64,000 bases of DNA from Nocardioides pinisoli (GCF_024199985.1 NZ_JANARS010000002.1:124001-188000); one strand, 5' to 3'; shown: positions 17,200 to 26,462, counted from the stretch's first letter. Numbers and translations are program-made. The notes: a model not told the origin generated them from the sequence alone.

Positions 17200-18489
17200 T
17201 CAGGGGTGGGGGTAGGGCTGGCGCAGCTCCAGGTGGGGCCCGATCGTCGGGTCGGAGTCGGTCCTGGCGCGCATCAGCACGGCGTCGGCCGCGTCGCGTG
17301 CCGACAGGCCCTTCTCGCTGATCTCGCGGGCGATCAGGCCGGCCACGACCGGCGCGGCGAACGACGTACCGCTCCATCGCGCGAGTCCGGTGCTGAACAC
17401 CCGGACGTCTCCCTTGTCCGGCGTCTCGTTGCACTCGAAGGTGCCGTCGGGGAACGCGTTGACCAGGTTGCGTCCCAGCGCGTAGACGTCGGCGGAGACG
17501 CCGAAGTTGGAGTACGACGACACGCGCCCGTCGCGGTCGAGCGAGCCGACGCCGACACACCAGTCGAAGGCGGCCGGCCAGAAGGGAGCCGCCCACGAGT
17601 CGTTGCCCGCGGCGGCGACCAGCACGCGGTCCTTCCCCTCGAGGTGCCAGCGGTGGAACTTCAGCAGCGGGATCGAGGGCCGGTCGCGCCGGGTGCGACA
17701 CCCGGCCGAGAGGTTGATGACCTGCGGGTCGTGACGGAGGGCCTCCTCGAGCTGCACGACGAGGTCCGACTCCAGGATCCCGCCCCCACCCACGCCGCCG
17801 ATGGCGAATCCCTCGACGTAGATCCTCGTCTCCGGCGCCACGCACCGCACGACCCCGGCGATGAACGTGCCGTGACCGGCGTAGGGCCTCAGCTCGGGGC
17901 CGTTGCGCTCGTCGTCGCCCTTCACGCCCTCCAGCCACGGGGTGCGCGGGTCGGTCGCGGCGGGCGGGTGCCACCCGGTGTCGACGACGACCACGCTCAC
18001 CTCCCCGCCCTTGCCCTCCGTCCTCGGCGCCACCGGCGGCCACGGCTCGGTGAGCCCGGTCTCTTGGGGCTCGATGGCCGGGCACATGGCGCCGCCGCCC
18101 CCGCCGGGCGCCACGTGCACCCAGTGGTCGGGCGACGCGGCCCCCGGCCGCAGGCCGTTGTCCTCGAGCAGGTCGAGCACCTCGGGCACCGACTGGCCGT
18201 CACGGCGCTCGGGCAGCACGTAGCGCACCACCTCGCCGCCGACGAGCTCGACGTCGTCACGACGCAGCTCGCCGAGCAGGACCCGGTCGCCCAGCTGCGC
18301 GACGAGCTCCTCGAACGCCCCGACGTCGTCGCCGTCCACCAGGACCCGGTCGGGATGGAACACGAAGGTGAAGTCGGCCGGGGCCAGCGTGTCCCACGCG
18401 ACCTCGCCGTCGTTGGCCTTCTGGAAGGCACGGATCTGGTCGGTGGTGCGTCGTCGTCGGTCGTCGCCGATCTTCCAGTCGCCTGACAT
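17200..18489 (-). CDS. Cytoplasmic subtilisin-like (S8) serine protease
   Basis: 429 aa. The full triad is visible: D170 in VVVVDTGWH, H206 in AGHGTFIAG and S376 in SGTSFAAPVVAG. The oxyanion Asn region is AAAGNDSWAAP. There is no signal peptide; the first about 150 residues (MSGDWKIGDDRRRRTTDQIR...) form a charged N-terminal domain that may be a propeptide or partner-binding part. Leaderless TAGCGT lies 6 bases before the ATG. The gene is convergent with the sigma/partner pair and divergent from the TPR-CHAT gene, with short gaps on both sides. It may act on the partner protein or on the CHAT protein, but no substrate is shown by sequence. Confidence 0.88.
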   Translation of the reverse strand: MSGDWKIGDDRRRRTTDQIRAFQKANDGEVAWDTLAPADFTFVFHPDRVLVDGDDVGAFEELVAQLGDRVLLGELRRDDVELVGGEVVRYVLPERRDGQSVPEVLDLLEDNGLRPGAASPDHWVHVAPGGGGGAMCPAIEPQETGLTEPWPPVAPRTEGKGGEVSVVVVDTGWHPPAATDPRTPWLEGVKGDDERNGPELRPYAGHGTFIAGVVRCVAPETRIYVEGFAIGGVGGGGILESDLVVQLEEALRHDPQVINLSAGCRTRRDRPSIPLLKFHRWHLEGKDRVLVAAAGNDSWAAPFWPAAFDWCVGVGSLDRDGRVSSYSNFGVSADVYALGRNLVNAFPDGTFECNETPDKGDVRVFSTGLARWSGTSFAAPVVAGLIAREISEKGLSARDAADAVLMRARTDSDPTIGPHLELRQPYPHP

Positions 18490-18495
18490 GGTCCG

Positions 18496-18501
18496 ACGCT
18501 A
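18496..18501 (-). promoter_or_regulatory. Leaderless -10 (TAGCGT)
   Basis: On the minus strand, TAGCGT then 6 bases then ATG 18489 of the subtilase. The divergent CHAT gene starts 79 bases away and has GAGGAT (18557-18562) 6 bases before its GTG. Confidence 0.55.
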
Positions 18502-18568
18502 GCGCCGTCGAGGTCTCGCGCAGAGCGGTTCGCCGGAGATTCTCCCGCGGATCCGCGAGGATGGGCCC

Positions 18569-21154
18569 GTGGACCGGGACGAGGCGGAGGAGCTGCTCCG
18601 CAACCTGTTCGTCGATCCGCAGACAGCTCGCCAGCGGGCGCTGGACGTGCTCGTGCCGGACCCCGATCCTGCGCTCGCCTCCATCGGGCACCAGGTCGTG
18701 GGGATCGTGCTGCGCGACCTCGGCGACGTCGACGGCGCCCTCCGCGAGACGCGGACGGCCCTCCGGCTGGCCCGCCGGTCCGAGGACCGGGACCGCACCG
18801 CCGACGTCATGGCCACGCTGGGGATCACGCTGTGCGCCGTCGGCCGCATGCGAGACGGCATCCGGCAGCTGGACGAGGCCGCGACCATGCTCGACGGCGT
18901 ACCCCTCGCGCGCGTGCTCCACCGGCGCGCCTACGTCCTCGGCGTCCTGCTCGCCCGGTTCGAGGAGAGCGCTGCCGACCTGCGCCGGGCCCGCGAGCTC
19001 GTCGCCGGGTCCCACGACCAGGTGTGGGAGGCGCGGGTGCTCAACCTGCAGGCCCTGGTCGACGTCAAGCTCGGTGAGGTCGAGTCCGCGGCCGAGGCGT
19101 TCGCGCGGTTCGGCGAGATCTCGGCCTCGCTCGGTGACAGGTTCGGCATCGCCGTCGCCGAGCACAACATCGGGTGGCTGGCCTTCCTGCGCGACGACCT
19201 GCCGCGCGCGCTCGAGCAGTACGCCGCAGCGGCCGCGATCTTCGACTCGATGGGGACCACCAGCGTCGACCTCGTCCTCGACCAGGTGGCCGCCTACCTC
19301 TCCGGAGGGCTCGCGCAGGATGCCCTCGCGGTCGTCGAGTCCGCCCTCGTCGCCCGGCCGCTCCAGCCGCGCGAGCAGGCCGACCTGCTCGTGGCGGTGG
19401 CCGGCGCGGCCCTCGCCGCGGGCGACTGGGACCGTGCCGCGTCGGCCGCCGACGAGGGCTCCGCCCTGCTGCGCGCGCAGTCGCGTCACATCCACCGGAT
19501 GGATGCCGACCTCCTCTCCATCACGGCGCGCGACCGAGCCGGTGGCCGCAGCGCCCTCCTCCTGCGCCGGGCGCAGCGCGTCGTGGACGGGATGCGCGAG
19601 GCCCGGGCGCCGCAGCTGCCGCAGGCGCTCCTCCTCGGTGCCGGTCTGGCGAGCCGGGTCCGGTCCGCGCGCGCCGCCGCGCTCGCGTCGGACTGGCTCG
19701 CCGAGGCGGCGTCCTACCGTCGCGCGCCCACCGGTTCCGAGCGGGCCCTCGGCTGGTTGGCGCAGGCCCGGGCACGCGAGCTGGCCGGTGACCCGGGGGG
19801 CGTGCTGCGCGCCTGCGAGCTCGGCCTGCGCGCCCTCGACGAGCAGCAGGCCACCCTCGGCAGCCAGGAGCTGCGGGCCGGTTCCGCGGGCCATGGTGCG
19901 GCCCTCGCGGAGCTCGGCACGCGGACCGCGATGGCGAGCGGCGATGCCCGACAGCTGCTGCGGTGGTCCGAACGGTGGCGGGCCACGGCCCTCTCCACGC
20001 CCGTGCGCAGCACCCGGCACGACCCGGAGATCGCCGCCGACCTGGCCGCCCTCCGGGCCCAGCGGCGGCGGCTCGACGAGGCCCGCTCCGACGGCGCGCC
20101 CTCCGATGCGCTCGAGGCGCGCGCGGGCCGGCTCGAGCAGTCGGTCCGGCGCCGCCTGCTCCAGCAGCGGGGGTCGGGAGAGACGGCGCAGGTCCTCGAC
20201 GTCGGCGCGCTGCTCACCGCCCTCCGCGAGGACGACACGGTCCTCGTCGAGCTGACCGAGCTCGACGGCGTCCTGCACGCGCTCGTCGCGGGTCGCGGAC
20301 GCGTACAGCATCGAACGGTCGGCGAGGCAGCCACCGCGGCCGCGGCGGTCGACTTCGCGCTGTTCAGCCTGCGTCAGGCCGCGCGCGGTCGCCGGGCGCA
20401 GCTCGAGGCCGCAGGCGCGCGCCTCGAGCGCGCCCTCCTCGGCACCGCGCTCGACGGCGTGGGGGAGGAGCGCGTGGTGGTCTGCGCGCCGGCGACGCTG
20501 CAGAGCGTCCCGTGGGGGCTGCTGCCCTCGCTGGCCCCGCGGCCCGTGACCAGCACCCCGTCCGCCCGCCTGTGGCTGCGGGCCCGCGCGTCGAGACCCG
20601 CGGACGACCGCCGGGTGATGCTGGTTGGCCCGGGGCTCGGCAGCGGCGGGGCCGAGGTGCCGGCCGTCGCGGCCGAGGACCCTCGCGCCGAGGTGCTCGA
20701 CGGGGAGGCCGCGACTGTCTCCGCCGCCCTGGCCGCGCTGGACGGGGCGGCGCTCGCGCACGTCGCCGCCCACGGGCACTTCCGCGGTGACAGCCCGCTG
20801 TTCTCCTCGCTCACGCTCGCCGACGGCCCGCTCCTCGTGCACGACCTGCAGGGCCTCGAGCGGCCGCCGCACCGGGTGGTCCTCTCGGCCTGCGAGTCCG
20901 GGGTCATGCAGCCGGTGGGCGACCAGGAGCTGCTCGGCCTGGCCGCCGCCCTGCTGTCGATGGGCACCGCCGGGGTGGTCTCGAGCCTCGCGGAGGTCGA
21001 CGACGCCGCGACCGTCGACGTGATGGTCGCGCTGCACGCCCGGCTGCGGCAGGGTGGTGGGCTCGGCGACGCCATGCTGGCCGCCCGTGAGGCCGCGGCC
21101 GGCGACTCCGTGCTCGCCGCCACCGCCGCGTCGTTCACCGTGCTGGGTACCTGA
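18569..21154 (+). CDS. TPR-CHAT caspase-like protease
   Basis: 861 aa. Residues about 1-450 are helical tetratricopeptide-like repeats (ALRLARRSEDRDRTADVMAT, LPRALEQYAAAAAIFDSMGT). A helical charged stretch follows at about 480-560. The C-terminal CHAT domain (about 570-861) carries the His-Cys dyad of clan CD proteases: H735 in HVAAHGHF and C775 in VVLSACESG. CHAT proteins are relatives of separase and caspases. No membrane or secretion signal. The domain order is that of TPR-CHAT proteins such as the protease partner in type III-E CRISPR complexes, but no cas genes are near. It probably senses an unknown ligand through the TPR part and cleaves a neighbour-encoded target. Confidence 0.88.
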   Translation: MDRDEAEELLRNLFVDPQTARQRALDVLVPDPDPALASIGHQVVGIVLRDLGDVDGALRETRTALRLARRSEDRDRTADVMATLGITLCAVGRMRDGIRQLDEAATMLDGVPLARVLHRRAYVLGVLLARFEESAADLRRARELVAGSHDQVWEARVLNLQALVDVKLGEVESAAEAFARFGEISASLGDRFGIAVAEHNIGWLAFLRDDLPRALEQYAAAAAIFDSMGTTSVDLVLDQVAAYLSGGLAQDALAVVESALVARPLQPREQADLLVAVAGAALAAGDWDRAASAADEGSALLRAQSRHIHRMDADLLSITARDRAGGRSALLLRRAQRVVDGMREARAPQLPQALLLGAGLASRVRSARAAALASDWLAEAASYRRAPTGSERALGWLAQARARELAGDPGGVLRACELGLRALDEQQATLGSQELRAGSAGHGAALAELGTRTAMASGDARQLLRWSERWRATALSTPVRSTRHDPEIAADLAALRAQRRRLDEARSDGAPSDALEARAGRLEQSVRRRLLQQRGSGETAQVLDVGALLTALREDDTVLVELTELDGVLHALVAGRGRVQHRTVGEAATAAAAVDFALFSLRQAARGRRAQLEAAGARLERALLGTALDGVGEERVVVCAPATLQSVPWGLLPSLAPRPVTSTPSARLWLRARASRPADDRRVMLVGPGLGSGGAEVPAVAAEDPRAEVLDGEAATVSAALAALDGAALAHVAAHGHFRGDSPLFSSLTLADGPLLVHDLQGLERPPHRVVLSACESGVMQPVGDQELLGLAAALLSMGTAGVVSSLAEVDDAATVDVMVALHARLRQGGGLGDAMLAAREAAAGDSVLAATAASFTVLGT

Positions 21155-21179
21155 GGGTCCACGCGTGCCGCGGCCGAGG

Positions 21180-21398
21180 GTGGCGGCACATCGCGTGTGC
21201 GGGGCTGTCGAGTCTGCAGTCTGCCGCCACCCTCGGGCTCGGGCGAGTGGGGGTGGCGGCACATCGCGAGCGAAGGGCCGTCGTACCAGCGATCTGCCGC
21301 CACCATCGGGTTCGGGCGAGTGGGGGTGGCGGCACATCGCGTGTGCGGGGCTGTCGAATTTGCAATCGGCCGCCACTTTCGCGCGGCCGCCGCGGCGG
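21180..21398. repeat. Three 73-bp tandem repeats, each with an inverted repeat
   Basis: Units start at 21180, 21253 and 21326, exactly 73 bases apart. Each opens with GTGGCGGCACATCGCG and, about 41 bases on, has TGCCGCCAC (GGCCGCCAC in the third), so the ends pair. Copies 1 and 3 are the most alike; the middle of copy 2 has diverged. The array fills the gap between the convergent TPR-CHAT and beta-propeller genes. It is too short, too regular in spacing and without constant repeat/variable spacer logic to be a CRISPR. Confidence 0.85.
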
Positions 21399-21421
21399 CG
21401 CCGGCGGAGGACGCCCCTCGG

Positions 21422-22414
21422 TCAGGGCGTCTGCACCGCCACCGGGTCGGTCGCGTTCTCGCAGGCGTCGAGCGTGCAGCGCACGGTCGCGGACTTCCGC
21501 TGGCCGTTGACGCCGAGCAGCACCGCACCGGCCGACTCCCACTGCCAGCTGCCGAACCAGCCGGTCGTCCAGGTCGCGAGCCTCGTGCCGTCGATCCTGC
21601 GCAGGTGGATCTCGCCGGGGCCGAGGCCGTCCGTGAGCTTGTGGAACGTCAGCATCTGCGTGCCGTCCGGGGAGAAGGCTGCGACTCGGTCGCGGCACGA
21701 CCTCCAGATCTCTGCGCCGGGCCTGCTCAACCGGCTCACCACCATGCAACCGCCCAGGTAGGGGTCCTCGGTCCACGTCGTCAGCAGGTCCAGCGCGAGG
21801 TCGGCGTCCCCCGACATCCCCTTCGCCAGCGTGCGGGTGCGACCGCGGGAGAAGCTCCACGCGAAGGTGCGGCTGTCGCTGCCCAGGACGACCTTCTCAG
21901 CGTCCACATCGAGGAGGTCGACGTACCCGGTCGGGCCCTTCGCGCCGAGCGTCTCGCCGTCGCTCGCGCGCGCGGCGTACGTGATCACCTTGCGTCCCTT
22001 GCTGACGAAGCGCTGCCACGCCAGCGTGCTCCCGTCGGCGGAGACGATGACTGTCGAGGGGTCGATGTTGCGCAGCACGTCGGTGACCGACCCGTCCGCC
22101 GCGACCCGTACGACGCGACGGTTGCGCTTGCGGTCCACGTTGTTCGTGCCGACCAGCCACGAGTCCCCGGAGCGGCCGATGACCCGAGCGACCCTGCCGG
22201 GCAGCTCGACGCGCCGGGCGCCGTCGACGAAGACATCTCCCCACCGTCCGTCCTCGACGTGCGGCACCGCGATGTCGGCCCCGCGCGTCAGCTGCTGCGG
22301 CTGGAGCTCGACGGTCGGCGTGGCGGCCTGGGCGGGTGCGAGGGCCGAGGCGGCGAGCGAGGTGGCGGTGGCGAGTGCGCCCAGCACGGTGGCTGCGCGG
22401 CGTGAGCGGAGCAT
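21422..22414 (-). CDS. Secreted protein with beta-propeller-like (TolB/WD40-type) repeats
   Basis: 330 aa. The signal peptide covers residues 1 to about 30 ([20 protein letters not shown], then ending in AQA-A), so it is exported. The mature part has repeated short beta motifs of the TolB/WD40 type ([27 protein letters not shown]) and four cysteines that could form disulfides. No catalytic residues are apparent. AGGGGG lies upstream of ATG 22414 as a Shine-Dalgarno. Role unknown; a binding or sensor propeller is likely. It is divergent from proS. Confidence 0.7.
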   Translation of the reverse strand: MLRSRRAATVLGALATATSLAASALAPAQAATPTVELQPQQLTRGADIAVPHVEDGRWGDVFVDGARRVELPGRVARVIGRSGDSWLVGTNNVDRKRNRRVVRVAADGSVTDVLRNIDPSTVIVSADGSTLAWQRFVSKGRKVITYAARASDGETLGAKGPTGYVDLLDVDAEKVVLGSDSRTFAWSFSRGRTRTLAKGMSGDADLALDLLTTWTEDPYLGGCMVVSRLSRPGAEIWRSCRDRVAAFSPDGTQMLTFHKLTDGLGPGEIHLRRIDGTRLATWTTGWFGSWQWESAGAVLLGVNGQRKSATVRCTLDACENATDPVAVQTP

Positions 22415-22520
22415 GCGGTCCCCCTGGGTGCGTGCGGTGTCGTGGAGGAGACGTCGGGCCGGGGCCCGGGGTTGCGACGTCCGCGGAGGAATCGGTTCGC
22501 GACGCCGACGGGCCCACCCC

Positions 22521-22526
22521 TATCGT
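22521..22526 (+). promoter_or_regulatory. Leaderless -10 (TATCGT)
   Basis: TATCGT followed by 7 bases and ATG 22534 of proS; this decides the start over the longer open frame. Confidence 0.6.
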
Positions 22527-22533
22527 TGCGCCC

Positions 22534-24315
22534 ATGACCGGCCGCCTCCTCCGCATGTCGACCCTGTTCGTGCGCACCCTGCGCGACGACCCCAACGACG
22601 CCGAGGTGCCGAGCCACAGGCTGCTCGTCCGCGCCGGCTACATCCGCCGGGCCGCACCCGGGATCTACACCTGGCTGCCGCTCGGGCTGCGGGTGCTGCG
22701 CAAGATCGAGGACATCATCCGCGAGGAGATGGACGAGATGGGCGCCCAGGAGCTGTCGTTCCCCGCCCTGCTCCCCAAGGAGCCCTACGAGGCCACCGGC
22801 CGCTGGGCCGACTACGGGCCCAACATCTTCCGGCTCCAGGACCGCAAGGGCGGTGACTACCTGCTCGGGCCCACCCACGAGGAGATGTTCACCCTCGTGG
22901 TGAAGGATCTCTACTCCTCCTACAAGGACCTGCCGCTCTCGATCTACCAGATCCAGACCAAGTACCGCGACGAGGCGCGTCCGCGCGCCGGGCTGCTGCG
23001 CGGCCGCGAGTTCGTGATGAAGGACTCCTACTCCTTCGACATCGACGACGCCGGGCTCGAGCAGTCCTACCAGCAGCACCGCGACGCCTACATCCGGATC
23101 TTCGACCGGCTCGGGTTCGAGTACGTCATCGTCAAGGCCACGTCCGGCGCGATGGGCGGCTCCGCGAGCGAGGAGTTCCTCGCCAAGGCCGAGGTCGGCG
23201 AGGACACCTACGTCCGCTGCACGCGCTGCGACTACGCCGCCAACGTCGAGGCCGTCACCGTGCCCGCCCCGCCTGCCCAGCCGTACGACGACGCACCCGC
23301 GGCGCACGCCGAGGACACGCCCGACACCCCGACCATCGAGACGCTGGTCGACCACCTCAACGCGACCTTCCCCCGCGAGGACCGGCCCTGGGCCGCAGGC
23401 GACACCCTCAAGAACGTGATGGTCGTGCTCAAGCACCCCGACGGCACCCGCGAGCCGCTCGCCATCGGCGTCCCCGGCGACCGCGAGGTCGACCAGAAGC
23501 GCCTCGAGGGCCAGCTCGAGCCGATCGAGGTCGAGCCGATGGACGAGGCCGAGATCGCCAAGCACCCCGCGCTGGTCAAGGGCTACATCGGTCCTGAGGT
23601 GCTGGGCGAGGAGTCCAAGTCCGGCATCCGCTACCTCGTCGACCCCCGGGTCGTCGAGGGCACCCGCTGGGTCACCGGCGCCAACGTGCCGGGCTCGCAC
23701 GTGCTCGACCTCGTCGTCGGCCGTGACTTCACCCCCGACGGCACCATCGAGGCCGCCGACGTGCGCGACGGCGACGCCTGCCCCAACTGCTCCGAGGGCA
23801 CCCTCGAGTCCGCGCGCGGCGTCGAGATGGGCCACATCTTCCAGCTCGGTCGCAAGTACGCCGACGCGCTGGGCCTCAAGGTGCTCGACGAGAACGGCAA
23901 GCTCGTCACGGTCACGATGGGCTCCTACGGCATCGGCCCCTCGCGGGCCGTCGCCGCCATCGCCGAGGGCACGCTCGACGACCTCGGGCTGTGCTGGCCG
24001 CGCAACGTCGCGCCGGCCGACGTCCACGTCGTCGCGGCCGGCAAGGACGAGGCGATCTTCTCGGCGGCCGAGGTCCTCGCCCAGGAGCTCAAGGCCGCAG
24101 GCGTCGAGGTGCTCCTCGACGACCGTGCCGGCAAGGTCAGCCCCGGCGTGAAGTTCAAGGACGCCGAGCTGATCGGCGTGCCGACGATCGTCACCGTCGG
24201 TCGCGGCCTGGCCGACGGCCTCGTCGAGGTCCGCGACCGCCGCAGCGGCGAGCGCGAGGACGTCCCCGTCAGCGACGCCGCGACCCACGTGGCCGACCTG
24301 GTCCTGCGCGGCTGA
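22534..24315 (+). CDS. proS: Prolyl-tRNA synthetase, bacterial type
   Basis: 593 aa. Class II aminoacyl-tRNA synthetase charging tRNA-Pro. Motif 2 region [21 protein letters not shown] and motif 3 [16 protein letters not shown] are intact. The bacterial-type editing insert (about residues 240-400) lies between motifs 2 and 3 and includes [16 protein letters not shown]. The anticodon-binding domain is at the C terminus ([20 protein letters not shown]). A pair of CxxC-type cysteines ([21 protein letters not shown]) is also present and may bind zinc. Start chosen from the leaderless hexamer and the family-typical beginning [19 protein letters not shown]. Confidence 0.96.
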   Translation: MTGRLLRMSTLFVRTLRDDPNDAEVPSHRLLVRAGYIRRAAPGIYTWLPLGLRVLRKIEDIIREEMDEMGAQELSFPALLPKEPYEATGRWADYGPNIFRLQDRKGGDYLLGPTHEEMFTLVVKDLYSSYKDLPLSIYQIQTKYRDEARPRAGLLRGREFVMKDSYSFDIDDAGLEQSYQQHRDAYIRIFDRLGFEYVIVKATSGAMGGSASEEFLAKAEVGEDTYVRCTRCDYAANVEAVTVPAPPAQPYDDAPAAHAEDTPDTPTIETLVDHLNATFPREDRPWAAGDTLKNVMVVLKHPDGTREPLAIGVPGDREVDQKRLEGQLEPIEVEPMDEAEIAKHPALVKGYIGPEVLGEESKSGIRYLVDPRVVEGTRWVTGANVPGSHVLDLVVGRDFTPDGTIEAADVRDGDACPNCSEGTLESARGVEMGHIFQLGRKYADALGLKVLDENGKLVTVTMGSYGIGPSRAVAAIAEGTLDDLGLCWPRNVAPADVHVVAAGKDEAIFSAAEVLAQELKAAGVEVLLDDRAGKVSPGVKFKDAELIGVPTIVTVGRGLADGLVEVRDRRSGEREDVPVSDAATHVADLVLRG

Positions 24316-24329
24316 CGCCGACACCATGA

Positions 24330-24395
24330 AGGCAGTTCGCGCCGGCGGTGCTCGCCGCTGAGCGTGGGCGAAGTCGATCGACAGGCGAACTGCCT
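24330..24395 (+). terminator. Long inverted repeat after proS
   Basis: AGGCAGTTCGC (24330-24340) and GCGAACTGCCT (24385-24395) are perfect 11-base arms around a 44-base GC-rich loop that can itself fold. It stands between the proS stop and the HAD promoter, so a terminator or structural element is likely. Confidence 0.5.
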
Positions 24396-24414
24396 GCACG
24401 GTGCGGTGGGTCGG

Positions 24415-24420
24415 TAGGTT
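24415..24420 (+). promoter_or_regulatory. Leaderless -10 (TAGGTT)
   Basis: TAGGTT followed by 6 bases and ATG 24427 of the HAD gene. Confidence 0.6.
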
Positions 24421-24426
24421 CGGGGC

Positions 24427-25143
24427 ATGACGATCCAGGCAGTGATCTTCGACTGGGGCGGCACGCTGACCCGCTGGCACGACGTGGACTTCCACGCCGA
24501 GTCGGTCGCGCTGGCCCAGGCCGTACGTCGTACGCCCACGCCGGACGACGACCACCACGCGTGGGCCACGCGGCTGCACCGCGCCGGCGACGTCATCTGG
24601 GGGCGTAGCCGCGACCACCAGCGGAGCTCGACGATCGAGGACCTCTTCGCCGAGGCGGGGCTCGACCACGACCCGGACCTGCTGTCCGCCTACTACGAGT
24701 TCTGGGAGCCGCACACGGCCACGGACCCCGAGGTCCGACCCATGTGGGAGGAGCTGCGCTCCGCCGGGATCAAGGTGGGCGTCCTGTCCAACACGGTCTG
24801 GCCCCGCGAGTGGCACGTCGGCTTCTTCGAGCGCGACGGCGTCTACGACCTCGTCGACGGCGACGTCTACACCAGTGAGATCCCGTGGACGAAGCCGTCG
24901 CCGCTCGCCTTCCGTGCCGCCATGGAGGCCGTGGGGGTCACCGACCCCGCGTCCTGCGTCTACGTGGGGGACCGGCTCTTCGACGACGTGTGGGGCGCCC
25001 ACAACGCGGGGATGCGCGCCGTCCACGTCCCGCTGAGCAACATCCCGGTCGAGCAGGTCGGGCACACCGAGGGCGACCCGGACGCGAGCGTCACCTCGCT
25101 CAGCGAGATCACCGATGTCGTGCGTCGGCTCGACGACGTCTGA
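24427..25143 (+). CDS. HAD-superfamily hydrolase
   Basis: 238 aa. Motif I is VIFDWGGTLTRW: the nucleophile Asp is present, but the usual second Asp is Gly (DWGGT rather than DxDGT), as in some dehalogenase or epoxide-hydrolase-like members. Motif II is GVLSNTVWP, the lysine stretch TKPSPLAFRAAMEAVG, and motif III YVGDRLFDDVWGAHNAGM. The cap region is helical (about 20-95). Without the second Asp, a plain phosphatase role is less certain. Leaderless promoter. Substrate unknown. Confidence 0.8.
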   Translation: MTIQAVIFDWGGTLTRWHDVDFHAESVALAQAVRRTPTPDDDHHAWATRLHRAGDVIWGRSRDHQRSSTIEDLFAEAGLDHDPDLLSAYYEFWEPHTATDPEVRPMWEELRSAGIKVGVLSNTVWPREWHVGFFERDGVYDLVDGDVYTSEIPWTKPSPLAFRAAMEAVGVTDPASCVYVGDRLFDDVWGAHNAGMRAVHVPLSNIPVEQVGHTEGDPDASVTSLSEITDVVRRLDDV

Positions 25144-25397
25144 GCGGGGAAGTTCTGCAACTTCGTGCGTTGCAGGAACATGCAAGTCGCCATGGCTTTC
25201 CCTCGGGCTCTGACGAATGCATGATTGTGCATGTCGCTCCACCGCCCCCACAGGTAGAGCGACACAGGGTGATGCTGACCAACCCCATGGAGCGGTCCGC
25301 GTCCTCGGCCTTTGGGAGAGATCTCGGGACTTTCCCAAAGGCTGAGGCCGCGGGCCGCTTTCTCCGTCTCAGGGCCCGCGTCAGGGCCGAGCGTCGA
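25144..25397. other. Highly structured convergent gap
   Basis: A 254-base stretch between convergent genes with at least three separate hairpins: GTTCTGCAAC against GTTGCAGGAAC (one bulge, about 25152-25179), GTCGCTCCACC against GGTAGAGCGAC (one mismatch, about 25233-25263), and CCTCGGCCTTTGGGA (25303-25317) against TCCCAAAGGCTGAGG (25333-25347, one G-U). The last has a loop containing the palindrome GAGATCTC. No credible coding frame was found. Likely bidirectional terminators, but more structure than two terminators need. Confidence 0.6.
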
Positions 25398-25832
25398 TCA
25401 CGGCAGGTCGAGCTCGGGAGCGCCCGGCCAGGTCGCGGCGCCGCCGCCCAGCTGGAGCTGCCAGACCGCCGACCAGGTCGCCTCCGTGAGCGCCCACTCG
25501 CGCACTGAGCCGCTCGACCGCGCGACGAGCGCGAGGAGGACCTCCACGCTCGCGGCCTCGAGGTCCGCGGCGGCGCGCTCGAGCTGCGGTGGCCGCAGCA
25601 GCGTGCCGTCGAGGTCGTAGGCCGCCTCGGCCGCGACGGGGTCGCCGCCGACGTCGCGCACCATGAGCCGCAGCTGGTCGCGACGGGCCCGGTGGCGGCG
25701 GTAGCCCGCCGTCAACGTCTCGAAGAGGGCCGGGGAGGTCGCCTGTGACGTCCGGGCGCCGAGCACCCCGTAGGTGTAGAGCGCCGCGTGCTCGTCGGCG
25801 AGGGTGGCCTGGAGGGCGTCGAGGACGCTCAC
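25398..25832 (-). CDS. Ferritin-like (DUF4439-type) protein
   Basis: 144 aa, helical, beginning [20 protein letters not shown] with the E-H pair ([10 protein letters not shown]) of ferritin-like four-helix bundles, then [14 protein letters not shown]. Actinobacterial DUF4439 proteins have this length and layout; metal binding is suggested by the fold but not shown. The GTG start overlaps the stop of the upstream lipoprotein gene (GTGA), so the two are translationally coupled and probably act together. Confidence 0.7.
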   Translation of the reverse strand: MSVLDALQATLADEHAALYTYGVLGARTSQATSPALFETLTAGYRRHRARRDQLRLMVRDVGGDPVAAEAAYDLDGTLLRPPQLERAAADLEAASVEVLLALVARSSGSVREWALTEATWSAVWQLQLGGGAATWPGAPELDLP

Positions 25833-26344
25833 GACGGCTCACCGCCGGCCGGCAGGTCGGCGAGCGCGGCGCCGTGCTGGGCGGTGGAGGCGGCCATGCT
25901 GGCCAGCACCCGCGCGAGGTCGCCGCTGGCCGCGTCGAGGCAGCCGCGGCGCACCTCGCGCAGCAGGCGTTGCTCGGAGCGTCGTACGGCGCCCAGGGCC
26001 CGGGCCGGTCCGGCCGCGATCGTGGGCGGCGCCGGGGCCGGGACGTCAGCGTCGGCGACCGCGCCGGACAGCACCTCGAGGTGGGCGGCGTGGGCCGTCG
26101 CCACGGGCGTCAGGAGGGCCGTCAGGTCGGGCTGCGAGAGCGTCGCGGCCTCCACCACGGCCCGCGCGCGGACCAGCGCCGCGACGACCCCGGCCACCAG
26201 CTCGGAGTCCTCCGGCGGGGGCGCCGTCGGCGCCGCCGCTCCGCTGTCGCGCGAGGGCGGATCGATGTCGCAGGCGGTCACCACCAGTGGTGACACGAGT
26301 GCCGCGCCCACCGTCGTACGACGGGTCAGCGGGCGTCCGGGCAC
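25829..26344 (-). CDS. Twin-arginine-type lipoprotein
   Basis: 171 aa. The N terminus [20 protein letters not shown] is followed by Ala-Cys: twin arginines, a hydrophobic core and a lipobox ending at about C25, so export (perhaps by Tat) and lipid anchoring are predicted. The mature part starts with a Pro/Ala-rich tether and continues as helices ([20 protein letters not shown], with conserved E/H positions such as HAAHLEVL), resembling the ferritin-like partner gene. Function unknown. The GTG start is 6 bases after TAGGGT. Confidence 0.7.
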   Translation of the reverse strand: MPGRPLTRRTTVGAALVSPLVVTACDIDPPSRDSGAAAPTAPPPEDSELVAGVVAALVRARAVVEAATLSQPDLTALLTPVATAHAAHLEVLSGAVADADVPAPAPPTIAAGPARALGAVRRSEQRLLREVRRGCLDAASGDLARVLASMAASTAQHGAALADLPAGGEPS

Positions 26345-26350
26345 CCCCCG

Positions 26351-26356
26351 ACCCTA
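26351..26356 (-). promoter_or_regulatory. Leaderless -10 (TAGGGT)
   Basis: On the minus strand, TAGGGT then 6 bases then GTG 26344. Confidence 0.55.
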
Positions 26357-26417
26357 TCCGCCCACGCCCCGGTCCGGACCGGCCACCGGTGTTTGTCGCG
26401 GTCGGCCCCGAGGCCGC

Positions 26418-26451
26418 TATCGTGGTTCCTCGCCACAACTACACAAGGAGG
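26418..26451 (+). promoter_or_regulatory. rimP promoter -10 (TATCGT) and AGGAGG ribosome site
   Basis: TATCGT (26418-26423) lies 39 bases before ATG 26463, and a full AGGAGG is at 26446-26451. Unlike most starts here this gene has a short leader with a strong Shine-Dalgarno, so this is the head of the rimP-nusA transcript. Confidence 0.5.
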
Positions 26452-26462
26452 TCGTACACCCG

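Noticed and set aside
18569..21154. Type III-E CRISPR (craspase) locus because of the TPR-CHAT protein
   Set aside because: No Cas7-like effector, adaptation genes or array in the window; only the protease/sigma logic is comparable.
18257..21376. Over 1000-codon open frame opposite the TPR-CHAT gene
   Set aside because: Shadow frame with Arg/Gly/Ala bias; the forward gene has clear domains and motifs.
21180..21398. CRISPR array
   Set aside because: Only three units, similar throughout rather than constant repeat with unique spacers, and no cas genes.
22288..25338. Over 1000-codon open frame opposite proS and the HAD gene
   Set aside because: Spans two well-supported forward genes and has shadow composition.
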